DNA of 64,000 bases from Pseudomonas sp. CCC3.1 (lineage in GTDB: Bacteria > Pseudomonadota > Gammaproteobacteria > Pseudomonadales > Pseudomonadaceae), in contig NZ_CP133778.1 in NCBI RefSeq assembly GCF_034347405.1, forward strand, positions 4,966,501 through 5,030,500, read 5' to 3'. The notes beneath the pieces were generated by a model that was given only the letters and a program-made list of their open reading frames with translations, was not told the DNA's origin and ran no database searches. A program made the translations under genes and the position numbers. Shown in pieces: positions 32,836 to 41,827 of the stretch (within the stretch, counting starts at the first letter, position 1; every line of letters begins with the position of its first letter).

Positions 32836-35055
32836 ATGAAAGCGTTCGGCAAAATCCTGGGTCTGGTGCTTCTCGGATTGTTGCTGATCATCGTGGCGCT
32901 GGGCTTTGCCCTGAGCCATCTGTTCGACCCCAACGATTATAAAAACGAGATCCGCCAGATAGCCCGTGACAAAGCTCACATCGAGCTGACTCTCAATGGC
33001 GACATCGGCTGGAGCCTCTTCCCGTGGCTCGGCCTGGAGTTGCACGACGCTAGCGTGGCGACCCTGGCAACCCCGACCCAACCTTTTGCCGACCTGCAAA
33101 TGCTGGGTCTGTCTGTGCGCGTACTGCCGCTGCTGCGCAAAGAAATACAAATGAGCGATGTACGGGTCGAAGGCCTGAACCTGCGTCTGGCCCGTGACAA
33201 AGACGGACGCGGCAATTGGGAAGACATCGGCAAGCCAGCGCCTGCCGCAGCGGGTGCCGAAACAGCGTCGACCGACAGCGCCCAGCCCGCGCCTGTCACG
33301 CCCGAAGTCGCCAGCCAACCGCTCAAACTCGATATCGACAGCCTGACGGTGAACAATGCCCGCGTTGAATACAACGACGAGCAAAGCGGCCAGCAGTTCA
33401 GCGCCGAGAGCATCCAGATGAGCACCGGCCCGATTCATGAGGCCACCAGCACCCCGGTCAAATTGACCGCCTTCCTGGGCACCAACAAGCCCGTGATGCG
33501 GGTCAAGACTGAACTCGACGGCAAGCTGCGCTTTGACCGCGTGCTTAAGCGTTATCAGTTCGAAGACATGAAGGTGGTGGGCGAAGCCTCTGGCGAGCCG
33601 CTGCAAGGCAAAACCATGAACTTCTCCGCGTCTGGCCAGCTTTTGGTTGATTTGGCTGCGAACGTCGCCGAATGGAGCAGTTTGAAAATCTCCGCCAACC
33701 AGCTGCGCGCCATTGGCGAACTCAAAGCCAACAGCCTGGACACGACCCCACAGGTCAGCGGCGGCCTGTCGATTGCCCAGCTTGATCTGGCCAAGTTCCT
33801 CGACAGCGTCGGCCAGCCCTTGCCTGCCATGGCGCCGGGCAGCCTGAGCAAAGTCGAATTAGTGACCCGTCTGTCAGGCACGCCCACCAGCGTGACCTTT
33901 GACGACCTCAAGCTGAATGTCGATGACAGCACCTTCACTGGCCGCATCGCCGTCGAAGACTTCGCCAAACAAGCCCTGCGTATTCAGCTCAAAGGCGACA
34001 CGTTCGACGCTGATCGCTACCTGCCGCCGAAGTCGGCGGAGGCCAATGGCGCCGCCGCTGCTCGCCAGGCTGAAGTGCAAGGCAGCGAGGCCAGCGCGCT
34101 GACCGCATCAGGCGACAGCCCGCTGCCAGACGCCCCGACCAAAAGCGGCTGGAGCACAACCAAAATCATCCCCGTGGCCCGCCTTAAAACCCTGGACCTG
34201 GAGGCAGACATCAGCTTTGGCCAGCTGACACTCAGCAAGCTGCCGATCCAGAATGCTGCGCTGAAAGCCAACAGCAAAGGCGGCGTACTGACCCTCGAAA
34301 ACCTGAGCGGCGGCCTCTACAAAGGCACGTTCGCAGCCAACGGCAGCCTGGACGTGCAACCCATCCAGCCGCTGGTCAAACTGCAAACCCGCATCACCAA
34401 TGTGCCAGTCGAGAAGATCCTGCAGAGCCAGGGCCAAAAACCACCCGTGACCGGCCTGCTGACCCTCAACAGCAATGTCACCGGCAGCGGCAACAGCCAG
34501 AGCGCCTTGATTCAAAGCCTCAATGGCACCGCCAGTTTTGCGCTCAACAACGGCGTGCTGCTCAACGCCAACATTGAACAGCAACTGTGCAAAGGCATCT
34601 CCATCCTCAACCGCAAAACCCTGAGCGGCGCCCCGCTGGGCAAAGACACCCCGTTCAAGGAACTCAAGGGCAACCTGGTGTTCCGTAATGGCGTGGCCAG
34701 CAACCCGGACCTGATCGTGCGCATTCCCGGCCTGAGCGTAAAAGGCAATGGCGACATCGACCTGCGCGTGCTGGGCATGGATTACCGCATCGGCATCACC
34801 CTGGAAGGCGACACCAACCCGCTCCCGGACCCGGCGTGCCAGATTGGCAAAAACTTTGTCGGCATCGAACTTCCCTTACTGTGCCGTGGCCCGCTGGAGC
34901 TGGGCGCCAAGGCCTGTCGTCTGGACAAAGACGGCCTGGGCAAAGTCGCCGCCAAAGCAGCGGCCAGCAAACTGAGCGAAAAACTTGAAGAGAAACTCGG
35001 CGATAAAGTCAGCCCAGAACTCAAAAACGCGCTCAAAGGGCTGTTCAACCGATGA
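32836..35055 (+). CDS. asmA: AsmA family protein
   Basis: 739 aa. One N-terminal transmembrane helix (residues 9-30, LGLVLLGLLLIIVALGFAL) anchors a large periplasmic AsmA-type domain (DPNDYKNEIRQIARDKAHIELTLNGDIGWSLFPWLG near the start), and the C-terminal AsmA_2 region contains NIEQQLCKGI..GMDYRIGITLEG. AsmA-like proteins bridge inner and outer membrane and are linked to phospholipid transport. AAGGA precedes the ATG at 32836. The stop overlaps mutY by ATGA. Confidence 0.92.
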   Translation: MKAFGKILGLVLLGLLLIIVALGFALSHLFDPNDYKNEIRQIARDKAHIELTLNGDIGWSLFPWLGLELHDASVATLATPTQPFADLQMLGLSVRVLPLLRKEIQMSDVRVEGLNLRLARDKDGRGNWEDIGKPAPAAAGAETASTDSAQPAPVTPEVASQPLKLDIDSLTVNNARVEYNDEQSGQQFSAESIQMSTGPIHEATSTPVKLTAFLGTNKPVMRVKTELDGKLRFDRVLKRYQFEDMKVVGEASGEPLQGKTMNFSASGQLLVDLAANVAEWSSLKISANQLRAIGELKANSLDTTPQVSGGLSIAQLDLAKFLDSVGQPLPAMAPGSLSKVELVTRLSGTPTSVTFDDLKLNVDDSTFTGRIAVEDFAKQALRIQLKGDTFDADRYLPPKSAEANGAAAARQAEVQGSEASALTASGDSPLPDAPTKSGWSTTKIIPVARLKTLDLEADISFGQLTLSKLPIQNAALKANSKGGVLTLENLSGGLYKGTFAANGSLDVQPIQPLVKLQTRITNVPVEKILQSQGQKPPVTGLLTLNSNVTGSGNSQSALIQSLNGTASFALNNGVLLNANIEQQLCKGISILNRKTLSGAPLGKDTPFKELKGNLVFRNGVASNPDLIVRIPGLSVKGNGDIDLRVLGMDYRIGITLEGDTNPLPDPACQIGKNFVGIELPLLCRGPLELGAKACRLDKDGLGKVAAKAAASKLSEKLEEKLGDKVSPELKNALKGLFNR

Positions 35056-36119
35056 GAGATGAGCAATTCGCAAGCGCCGTGCTGGACTGGTATGACCATC
35101 ACGGCCGCCATGATTTGCCCTGGCAACAGGGCATCACCCCGTATCGGGTGTGGGTCTCGGAAATCATGTTGCAACAGACGCAAGTCAGCACCGTGCTCAA
35201 CTATTTCGACCGGTTCATGGCTTCTCTGCCCACCGTCCAAGCGCTGGCTAACGCCCCCGAAGACGAAGTGCTGCACCTGTGGACAGGGCTCGGTTACTAC
35301 ACCCGCGCCCGCAATTTGCAGAAAACCGCGAAGATCGTCGTCGAGCAATACGGCGGCGAATTCCCGCGTGACGTCGAAAAACTGGTCGAACTGCCCGGCA
35401 TTGGCTTGTCCACCGCAGGGGCCATTGCCAGCCTGAGCATGGGCCTGCGGGCGCCGATCCTCGACGGCAACGTCAAACGGGTGCTGGCACGTTACACCGC
35501 GCAAGAGGGCTACCCGGGCGAACCCAAAATCGCCAAACAGCTGTGGGCCACCGCAGAACGCTTCACGCCCCATGACCGGGTCAACGCCTACACCCAGGCG
35601 ATGATGGACATGGGCGCGACGCTCTGCACCCGCAGCAAACCCAGTTGCCTGCTCTGCCCCCTGGAAACCGGCTGCGAAGCGCACATGCTCGGCCTGGAAA
35701 CGCGTTACCCGATCCCCAAGCCGCGCAAGACCGTCCCGCAAAAGCGCACGCTGATGCCGATGCTGGCCAATGCCGAGGGCGCAATCTTGCTGTACCGCCG
35801 CCCCTCGACCGGTTTGTGGGGAGGCCTGTGGAGCCTGCCCGAGCTGGACGACCTCAACGACATCGAGCACCTGGCGCAACAACACTCGCTGGCCCTGGGC
35901 GCACAACATGAACTGCCCGGCCTGACCCACACCTTTAGCCATTTCCAACTGGCCATCGAACCCTGGCTGATCCACGTCAAGGAGTCGGGTCATCACGTGG
36001 CCGAGGCCGATTGGCTCTGGTATAACCTCGCCACCCCGCCGCGCCTGGGCCTTGCTGCCCCGGTCAAGAAGCTGCTCAAGCGAGCCGCCGACCTATTACA
36101 CGCAGGAGAGACCTCATGA
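35052..36119 (+). CDS. mutY: adenine DNA glycosylase MutY
   Basis: 355 aa. It removes adenine mispaired with 8-oxoguanine. The HhH-GPD core includes LPWQQGITPYRVWVSEIMLQQTQV, the catalytic region LPGIGLSTAGAI with VKRVLARY, and the 4Fe-4S cluster C-x6-C-x2-C-x5-C (CTRSKPSCLLCPLETGC). A C-terminal NUDIX-like domain (residues 230-350) recognises 8-oxoG. Overlaps asmA at the start and the YggX gene at the stop, so all three are translationally coupled. Confidence 0.97.
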   Translation: MRDEQFASAVLDWYDHHGRHDLPWQQGITPYRVWVSEIMLQQTQVSTVLNYFDRFMASLPTVQALANAPEDEVLHLWTGLGYYTRARNLQKTAKIVVEQYGGEFPRDVEKLVELPGIGLSTAGAIASLSMGLRAPILDGNVKRVLARYTAQEGYPGEPKIAKQLWATAERFTPHDRVNAYTQAMMDMGATLCTRSKPSCLLCPLETGCEAHMLGLETRYPIPKPRKTVPQKRTLMPMLANAEGAILLYRRPSTGLWGGLWSLPELDDLNDIEHLAQQHSLALGAQHELPGLTHTFSHFQLAIEPWLIHVKESGHHVAEADWLWYNLATPPRLGLAAPVKKLLKRAADLLHAGETS

Positions 36120-36388
36120 CCCGCACCGTTATGTGCCGCAAATACAAAGAAGAACTGCCCGCCCTTGAGCGCGCCCCATTCCCGGGCACCAAAGGCCAGG
36201 ACATTTTTGACCACGTCTCGGCCAAAGCCTGGGCTGACTGGCAAAAACACCAGACATTGCTGATCAACGAGAAGCGTTTGAACATGATGAACGCCGAAGA
36301 TCGAAAATATTTGCAGGGCGAGATGGATAAGTTCTTCAGCGGCGAAGAATACGCCCAAGCAGAAGGCTACGTTCCGCCAAGCGAATAA
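36116..36388 (+). CDS. yggX: probable Fe(2+)-trafficking/oxidative damage protection protein YggX
   Basis: 90 aa. MTRTVMCRKYKEELPALERAPFPGTKGQDI and the later W-x-x-HQ-x-x-LINEK pattern are diagnostic. YggX proteins protect iron-sulfur clusters against superoxide and may carry Fe(II). Its start overlaps the mutY stop (ATGA), the standard mutY-yggX pair. Confidence 0.96.
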   Translation: MTRTVMCRKYKEELPALERAPFPGTKGQDIFDHVSAKAWADWQKHQTLLINEKRLNMMNAEDRKYLQGEMDKFFSGEEYAQAEGYVPPSE

Positions 36389-36453
36389 ACCCCGGTTTTA
36401 AAGGGTTTGGTCCGTAAGCGACGGTAATAATTAAAATTTTTTGAAAAAAGTGT

Positions 36454-36482
36454 TTGACGGGTCATCGAAAAAGGCTTCTAAT
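36454..36482 (+). promoter_or_regulatory. sigma-70 promoter of tRNA-Phe
   Basis: -35 TTGACG (36454-36459) and -10 TCTAAT (36477-36482) are 17 bp apart, followed by a GC-rich discriminator (GCGCCCC), as expected for a stable RNA gene. An A/T-rich upstream stretch (AAAATTTTTTGAAAAAA) may act as an UP element. Confidence 0.85.
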
Positions 36483-36492
36483 GCGCCCCGTT

Positions 36493-36568
36493 GCCCAGAT
36501 AGCTCAGTCGGTAGAGCAGGGGATTGAAAATCCCCGTGTCGGCGGTTCGATTCCGTCTCTGGGCACCA
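36493..36568 (+). tRNA. tRNA-Phe (GAA)
   Basis: 76 nt with encoded CCA. Acceptor GCCCAGA pairs with TCTGGGC; D-loop AGCTCAGTCGGTAGAGC; anticodon stem GGGGA-TTGAAAA-TCCCC gives anticodon GAA; T-arm CGGCGGTTCGATTCCGTC. It stands alone, after yggX and with its own promoter and terminator. Confidence 0.98.
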
Positions 36569-36610
36569 CATTCAGTTTTGATGTGGTGTTCACACCACCT
36601 CAAAGCACAC

Positions 36611-36640
36611 AAAAAACCCGCCTAGTGCGGGTTTTTTGTT
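36611..36640 (+). terminator. Rho-independent terminator after tRNA-Phe
   Basis: AAAAAACCCGC-CTAGT-GCGGGTTTTTT: stem with flanking A- and T-runs about 45 nt after the tRNA 3' end. Confidence 0.9.
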
Positions 36641-36733
36641 GGGCGCGATTTATACCCGGCGGCGCCACCTCTCTTGGCGATTGCAAAGAGATGGGGTTCA
36701 ATCCTCTCTTCAGCCTGCAAAGGACACACGTTC

Positions 36734-37204
36734 ATGTCATCGCCCAAAAAACAGCAAAAGAATGCACAGCGGGCCAAGTCCAAAGCCAAGCAGAACCGAG
36801 CTGGCAAACCGGCCAAAGCCTCGGCCGCGACCTTGATCGACAACCCGTTCGATGACGTCAAAATCGATCTCAGCACGTTTAACTTTCAGGACATCCTCGA
36901 CAACGGCTTTGACCCGGCCGATTACGACGATTTGTTCCAGGTCATGAAAGCCGCCGAAGCCATCAACCTGCAAACGATGTGCACGGTGTTCCTGCAATAC
37001 CCGGTGCTGGAACTGGTGATCTCGGAAGAGGAAGAAGAGCCTGCCACGGACTTCTTGATGGGCCTGCTGATCGAATACCGCATCGCCATCCACGGCGACG
37101 ACGAAGACAGCGCCGTGGCCTGGATAGAAACCCCAACCTTCCAGAAAGCCTACGTCGAAGCCTCCCGCGTGCTGCAAGAGCGCAACACCCGGAGCGCGCA
37201 CTGA
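36734..37204 (+). CDS. conserved hypothetical protein with lysine-rich N-terminus
   Basis: 156 aa, no family recognised. The first 35 residues are lysine-rich and low-complexity (SSPKKQQKNAQRAKSKAK), suggestive of nucleic-acid or ribosome contact. The rest is acidic and helical, with NPFDDVKIDLSTFNFQDILDNGFD and a run of acidic residues (SEEEEEP) near residue 100. AAAGGA precedes the ATG. The next gene, an alpha/beta hydrolase, begins at or over this gene's stop, so the two are probably co-transcribed. Confidence 0.8.
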   Translation: MSSPKKQQKNAQRAKSKAKQNRAGKPAKASAATLIDNPFDDVKIDLSTFNFQDILDNGFDPADYDDLFQVMKAAEAINLQTMCTVFLQYPVLELVISEEEEEPATDFLMGLLIEYRIAIHGDDEDSAVAWIETPTFQKAYVEASRVLQERNTRSAH

Positions 37205-38124
37205 CCGCAGCACTGACCCAACCTGTCAGCCGGGCGTTCACTGAGCCCGCTGCTGACGGTTACTGGCTGGGCGGGTTTGAATGGCGTCACCCTGACCCCA
37301 ATCCCGCCCGCGCCGTGGTCATCATCAACGCGGCCACCTCCGTACGCTGCACCTACTACTCACGCTTTGCCGATTATCTGTTCAGCCATGGGCTGGACGT
37401 GATGCTGTTCGACTACAGAGGCATCGGCGCCTCACGCGCCGGATCGCTGCGCGGCTTTGAGGCCTCGTGGTCGGACTGGGGCGCACTCGACTTTGAAGCC
37501 CTGCTCAAGCGCACACAGCGCGAATACCCCGGCCAGCCGATTGATGTAGTCGGCCACAGCTTTGGCGGCTGTGCAGTGGGACTGGCAGCGTCAGGCCCGG
37601 TTATTCGTCACGTAGTGAGCGTGGGCGCGCAATTTGCCCACTGGCGCGACTACGCATCCGCCCAGCGCTGGTACATGCTCGCCAAATGGCACGGCGTAAT
37701 GCCGCTGCTGACACGCGTATGCGGCTACTTTCCAGGCAAACGCCTGGGCTGGCTCGAAGACACCCCGGCAGGCGTGGTCAAAGACTGGTGCGGCCTGAGC
37801 CCACGCTATGAGCGCCTCCCTAGCGCACGCCCGCTTGCCACCCTGCCCTTTTCATCCGTTACAGCCAAAACCCTCGCTATCAGCCTTAGCGACGATCCTT
37901 TCGGCACCGTGGCGGCCATCGAGCGCTTGCTGAGTTACTTCAGCGCCAGCCCGCGTACGCATTTGCGCATAAACCCACAGGACATCGGCGAAGACGCCAT
38001 CGGCCATTTCGCGTTTTTCCATAGCCGCTTTCAGAGCACCTTATGGCCGATTGCCTTGCAATGGTTGCGACACGGGGAATTGGCCGTGGATATGCCAGGG
38101 CGAGTGATCAGCCATCAGCCCTGA
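37201..38124 (+). CDS. alpha/beta hydrolase, probable CTG (or unclear) start
   Basis: About 307 aa. The nucleophile elbow is VVGHSFGGCAVG; MLFDYRGIGAS is the typical strand 4 region and the catalytic His is likely in DAIGHFAFFHS. It resembles serine aminopeptidase-like hydrolases of unknown substrate. No ATG, GTG or TTG exists between the upstream gene's 3' end and the first conserved residues. The only canonical start is a GTG at 36979, which would put 74 out-of-frame codons inside the previous gene. At 37201 a CTG is preceded by GGAG with 6-nt spacing and overlaps the previous TGA stop. I place the start there tentatively. Confidence 0.75.
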   Translation: MTAALTQPVSRAFTEPAADGYWLGGFEWRHPDPNPARAVVIINAATSVRCTYYSRFADYLFSHGLDVMLFDYRGIGASRAGSLRGFEASWSDWGALDFEALLKRTQREYPGQPIDVVGHSFGGCAVGLAASGPVIRHVVSVGAQFAHWRDYASAQRWYMLAKWHGVMPLLTRVCGYFPGKRLGWLEDTPAGVVKDWCGLSPRYERLPSARPLATLPFSSVTAKTLAISLSDDPFGTVAAIERLLSYFSASPRTHLRINPQDIGEDAIGHFAFFHSRFQSTLWPIALQWLRHGELAVDMPGRVISHQP

Positions 38125-38172
38125 AAGACACGCTCTTGTGGGCAATGTTGTTCATTTAAGCGAAAGCGGGCC

Positions 38173-38242
38173 CTGTAGGAGCGAGCTTGTCTCGCGATCT
38201 TTTGATCTTTTAAAAGCTCGCGAGACAAGCTCGCTCCTACAG
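38173..38242. repeat. REP-type palindrome (CTGTAGGAGCGAGC family, copy 3)
   Basis: 70 bp, same arms and CTCGCGATCTTTTGATC interior as the copies at 2417, 3437 and 47956. Confidence 0.85.
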
Positions 38243-38276
38243 TTAGTCGTGCGCATCTCTTAAGCTTTTCCAAAGT

Positions 38277-38293
38277 GTGACGCACTGCGTCAC
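38277..38293. other. perfect 8-1-8 palindrome GTGACGCA-C-TGCGTCAC
   Basis: GTGACGCACTGCGTCAC, an exact dyad unrelated to the nearby REP elements. It lies between the 3' ends of convergent genes, so a promoter operator role is not obvious. Confidence 0.55.
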
Positions 38294-38354
38294 GAATTGA
38301 GCTGGACCCATTACCGCACCCTGCTGAGCTGTTCACTTAAGTGATTTCTACCTC

Positions 38355-38377
38355 TGTGGGAGCAGCCCGCTCCCACA
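38355..38377. repeat. short REP half-element (TGTGGGAGC)
   Basis: TGTGGGAGCAGCCCGCTCCCACA: 8-9-nt arms matching the outer ends of the TGTGGGAGC family elements at 4666 and 21411, without the interior. Confidence 0.7.
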
Positions 38378-38479
38378 CTTTGAGTCGCGTTGCTCTTGAG
38401 AGAACGGCATTGCACCGCTACCGGGCTTTTTGAGGCAGGCCCGGAACAAGCACTGATCGAAACCTCTACCTGTTGAATC

Positions 38480-38725
38480 TCAGCGGGTAGCGCAGCCTTG
38501 GGGGTTGTGCACCCGCGTGTTTGACGGCGGGTTGTTTGCCAGCTTGCTCGCTGGTCGACGCGGGCGGGCCAGTAATTCGCCCCCGCAGTTAGGGCACAGC
38601 CCGCCTAATGTCTGCTCCACGCAGGTTGCGCAAAACGTGCACTCGAATGAGCAAATTCGCGCTTGAGCGGACTCTGGCGGCAGGTCGCAATCACAACATT
38701 CGCAATTGGGGCGTAATTCGAGCAT
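38480..38725 (-). CDS. DUF1272 family zinc-ribbon protein
   Basis: 81 aa. MLELRPNCECCDCDLPPESAQARICSFECTFC matches DUF1272, with repeated CxxC pairs (CECCDC, CSFECTFCATC, CPNC) that should bind two zinc ions. The function is unknown. GAGG precedes the ATG at 38725; an earlier in-frame start would add 22 residues not seen in the family. Confidence 0.88.
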   Translation of the reverse strand: MLELRPNCECCDCDLPPESAQARICSFECTFCATCVEQTLGGLCPNCGGELLARPRRPASKLANNPPSNTRVHNPQGCATR

Positions 38726-38896
38726 GAGCACCTCATCGTCATCAGGAAAACTTTCTTCATTGCATTTAAGCCGCTTACTGTAAAAAACCAACCGCTAATT
38801 GGCCATGGCAAATTAATTGCACTTTTTCGATCCCGTGAATTCAGATGCTTATGAGCGCTGACTCAAAAGCGCACACAGAGAGCCCTGTCACACTTC

Positions 38897-39502
38897 ATGC
38901 CACACGAACTCAATACCCCGCCCGCCTCTTCGGTCCTTGCCGAGCTGCGCGCTGGCACTCACACCCTGCATGTCGCCCTTGAGAAACGCCTGCCGTTTTT
39001 CTCAGACAGCCTTGATCTGCCGCTCTACAGACGTCTGCTGGCTGCTTATTTCGGGTTCTATCAGGCGATAGAGCACGAACTGCAACGCAGTGCATCGGTC
39101 CCGCCAGGCTTCGATCTTCAGGCTCGGCTCAAGACGCCCGCACTGGAGCAAGACCTGCAGGCGCTGGGCATCAATCCTCAGACGCTGGCGCTGTGCCCGA
39201 CGCTTGCAGCATTGAACAGCCAAGCCAGCGTGCTTGGGGTTTTGTATGTACTGGAAGGCGCCACCTTGGGTGGCAATGTCTTGCGCAAACAGGTGGCTGA
39301 GCACCTGGCGCTGGATGCCGGCAACGGATGCGCCTTTCTTTACGTTTATGGCGAAGCCACCGGCCGCAACTGGAAGTCTTTTCTGGACTTTCTAAGCGCA
39401 GTGCCGCTGGACGCCCAGGCACGCAATGAAGCCGTTGAGGCGGCCTGTTCCACTTTTAGCTGTTTCGAGCAGTGGCTCGAACGCCAGGAGGTACTGTTAT
39501 GA
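38897..39502 (+). CDS. bphO: heme oxygenase BphO
   Basis: 201 aa. Helical heme-oxygenase fold with THTLHVALEKRLPFFS near the N-terminus (proximal His among His22/25) and the distal-helix-like VLYVLEGATLGGNVLRK. It opens heme to biliverdin, the chromophore of the phytochrome encoded next. The TGA overlaps the bphP ATG (ATGA), so chromophore and apoprotein are made together. Confidence 0.93.
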   Translation: MPHELNTPPASSVLAELRAGTHTLHVALEKRLPFFSDSLDLPLYRRLLAAYFGFYQAIEHELQRSASVPPGFDLQARLKTPALEQDLQALGINPQTLALCPTLAALNSQASVLGVLYVLEGATLGGNVLRKQVAEHLALDAGNGCAFLYVYGEATGRNWKSFLDFLSAVPLDAQARNEAVEAACSTFSCFEQWLERQEVLL

Positions 39503-41748
39503 ACCCACTCGACACTCAAGCCTTCGAAACCTTGCTGGCCAATTGTGCCGACGAGCCGATTCGCTTTCCGGGCGCCATTCAGCCCCACGGCCTGCTGCTG
39601 ACCTTGTCGGAACCCGACCTGCGCATCCAGCAAATCAGCGCCAACATAGAAACACTGTTCGGCCTGTCGCCCGCTGCACTGCTGAATCAGCCATTGTCGA
39701 TGCTGACCGGCCCGCAAGCCGCAACCGCTGTACGGCAGGCCGCGCATTATGCCGAGCATGTCGATGCGCCGCCGCTGGAACTGACCCTGCAAGGCATCGA
39801 CTACGAAGGGCTGTTGCACAAAGACAAAGGCATTTTGATTCTGGAGCTTGAGTTAAAACCCGATGACGTCGAGCGGGTGGGCACGATGGCTAAGGTGCGC
39901 AATCTGAGCCGCGTGTTACAACGCCTGCAAGCCGCCAAAACACTGCCCGCGCTGTACGACATCTGCGTCGCCGAGATTCAGGCGCTGACCGGTTACGACC
40001 GAGTCTTGATCTATCGCTTTCAAGAAGAGGGCCACGGCCAGGTCATCGCTGAGGCATCGGCGCCGTCTATGGAGCTGTTCAATGGGATGTTTTTCCCGGC
40101 CTCTGACATCCCGGAGCAGGCGCGCGAGTTGTATCGCACGCACTGGCTGCGCATCATCCCCAACGCTGACTACAGGCCGGTTGAGCTGGTGCCCACGCTG
40201 CGCCCCGACACTCAGCAGCCGCTGGACCTCAGCGGTGCAACGTTGCGCAGCGTGTCGCCGATTCACTGCCAGTACATGAAAAACATGGGCGTGCTGTCGT
40301 CCATGAGTATTTCTTTGATGGATGGCGAGCGGTTGTGGGGCCTGATCAGTTGCGGTCATCGCACCCCGCTGCACGTGTCGCACGAGTTGCGCATGGCCTG
40401 CCAAACCATCGGCCAAGTGCTGTCGCTACAGATCAGCGCCTTGCAAACCCTGGAAATCAACCGCCAGCGCGAAGCCAAAGTGGACACCTTGGTACGCCTG
40501 AACGGCGCCATGGTGCAGGGCCCGGAAAACGTGTTTGACGGCCTGGCACAAGAACACAAGTTGCTGATGGAACTGACCCAGGCGAGTGGCGTGGCCATTC
40601 TCGAAGGCAACGTATTGCACCGGTATGGCCAATGCCCGCAACCCGACCAAATCCGCGACCTGTACCAATGGCTCAAGCACGACGACGCGCCCGTGTTTTC
40701 CACCCACAGCCTGTCGTCGTTGTATGCGCCAGCGGCTGTGTACAAAGACATTGCCAGCGGCCTGTTGGCCATGAGCTTGCCCAAACCTGTGGACAACGCT
40801 GTGCTGTGGTTTCGCACCGAGGTCAAAGAAAGCATCCCCTGGAGCGGCGACCCGAAAAAACCGCTCAACCTGGAGCCGAGCGCTAAAGGCTTGCGTTTGA
40901 GTCCCCGCACGTCGTTCGAGTTGTGGAAGGTCGAAATGGACGGCATCTCCAGTAAATGGAGCCATGGCGATCTGTTCGCGGCCAACGATCTGCGACGCTC
41001 GGCGCTGGAAAATGACCTGGCGCGTCAAGTTCATCGCGAGCAGCAAGCCGTGCGCGCTCGGGACGAACTGGTGGCGGTGGTGTCCCACGACTTGCGCAAC
41101 CCCATGACGATCATTTCGATGCTCTGCGGGATGATGCAAAAAACCTTCAGCAGTGACGGCTCGCATGCCTCAAGGCGCATCACCACGGCCATCGACACCA
41201 TGCAACAGGCCAGCAGCCGCATGAACATTCTGCTGGAAGACTTGCTGGACACGTCCAAGATCGAAGCGGGCCGCTACACGATCGCTGCGCAATCGCTGGA
41301 CGTGACGCAGATCTTTGAAGAGGCACTGTCGTTGCTGACGCCACTGGCGACGGAAAAGTCGGTTGAGCTGACGTTCCACGCCGAGCCCGACCTGCGGATC
41401 AACGCCGACCCGGAGCGACTGTTTCAAGTGCTGTCCAACCTGATCAGCAACGCGATCAAGTTCACCCCGGCGGACGGCAAAATCGTGGTGGCGGCCATGT
41501 CCAACGGCGATGACATTGTGTTTAGCGTACGTGACTCCGGCAAAGGGATTCCCGCTGAGCAACTGCCTCACATCTTTGATCGCTACTGGACGGCAAAAGA
41601 AGGCAACGCCTCTGGCACGGGCCTTGGGCTGTATATCTCGCAAGGCATCATCAAGGCGCATGGCGGCCAGTTGCTGGCCGAGAGCACGCTGGGCGAAGGC
41701 AGCGAGTTCCGCTTTACGGTGCCTAGAATCGAGTCATCGTTCACCTGA
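39499..41748 (+). CDS. bphP: bacteriophytochrome histidine kinase BphP
   Basis: 749 aa. PAS (about 20-120), GAF (140-310), PHY (320-500), HisKA and HATPase. The biliverdin-linking cysteine is the N-terminal Cys16 in LANCADEPIRFPGAIQPHG. The GAF FPASDIPEQARELY and the PHY-tongue-like PRTSFELWK are present. The phosphoacceptor is in VVSHDLRNPM, with N box NLISNAIKFTP and G boxes DSGKGIP and GTGLGLYIS. It should sense red/far-red light. No response regulator is adjacent; the partner must be elsewhere. The shorter start (MNPLDTQAF) is chosen because it overlaps bphO by 4 nt. Confidence 0.96.
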   Translation: MNPLDTQAFETLLANCADEPIRFPGAIQPHGLLLTLSEPDLRIQQISANIETLFGLSPAALLNQPLSMLTGPQAATAVRQAAHYAEHVDAPPLELTLQGIDYEGLLHKDKGILILELELKPDDVERVGTMAKVRNLSRVLQRLQAAKTLPALYDICVAEIQALTGYDRVLIYRFQEEGHGQVIAEASAPSMELFNGMFFPASDIPEQARELYRTHWLRIIPNADYRPVELVPTLRPDTQQPLDLSGATLRSVSPIHCQYMKNMGVLSSMSISLMDGERLWGLISCGHRTPLHVSHELRMACQTIGQVLSLQISALQTLEINRQREAKVDTLVRLNGAMVQGPENVFDGLAQEHKLLMELTQASGVAILEGNVLHRYGQCPQPDQIRDLYQWLKHDDAPVFSTHSLSSLYAPAAVYKDIASGLLAMSLPKPVDNAVLWFRTEVKESIPWSGDPKKPLNLEPSAKGLRLSPRTSFELWKVEMDGISSKWSHGDLFAANDLRRSALENDLARQVHREQQAVRARDELVAVVSHDLRNPMTIISMLCGMMQKTFSSDGSHASRRITTAIDTMQQASSRMNILLEDLLDTSKIEAGRYTIAAQSLDVTQIFEEALSLLTPLATEKSVELTFHAEPDLRINADPERLFQVLSNLISNAIKFTPADGKIVVAAMSNGDDIVFSVRDSGKGIPAEQLPHIFDRYWTAKEGNASGTGLGLYISQGIIKAHGGQLLAESTLGEGSEFRFTVPRIESSFT

Positions 41749-41758
41749 TCCACGCCCA

Positions 41759-41797
41759 CAAAAAAGGCCGCCCTCTCGACAGAGGGCGGCCTTTATT
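41759..41797. terminator. bidirectional terminator between bphP and the permease gene
   Basis: AAAAAGGCCGCCCTCT-CGAC-AGAGGGCGGCCTTTATTTT: 12-bp GC stem with flanking A/T runs. Confidence 0.9.
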
Positions 41798-41827
41798 TTG
41801 GACTCAACAGTGAGGGCCTTCCTGGCC

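Larger units (their letters stand above)
38125..38479. other. intergenic region with two REP elements and a small palindrome
   Basis: No gene is seen in this 355-bp gap between convergent genes. It holds the palindromes at 38173, 38277 and 38355 that are listed separately. Confidence 0.6.

Noticed and set aside
36645..36725. GGGTTCAATCC resembling a tRNA T-arm after tRNA-Phe
   Set aside because: No matching acceptor, D-arm or anticodon stem could be built around it.
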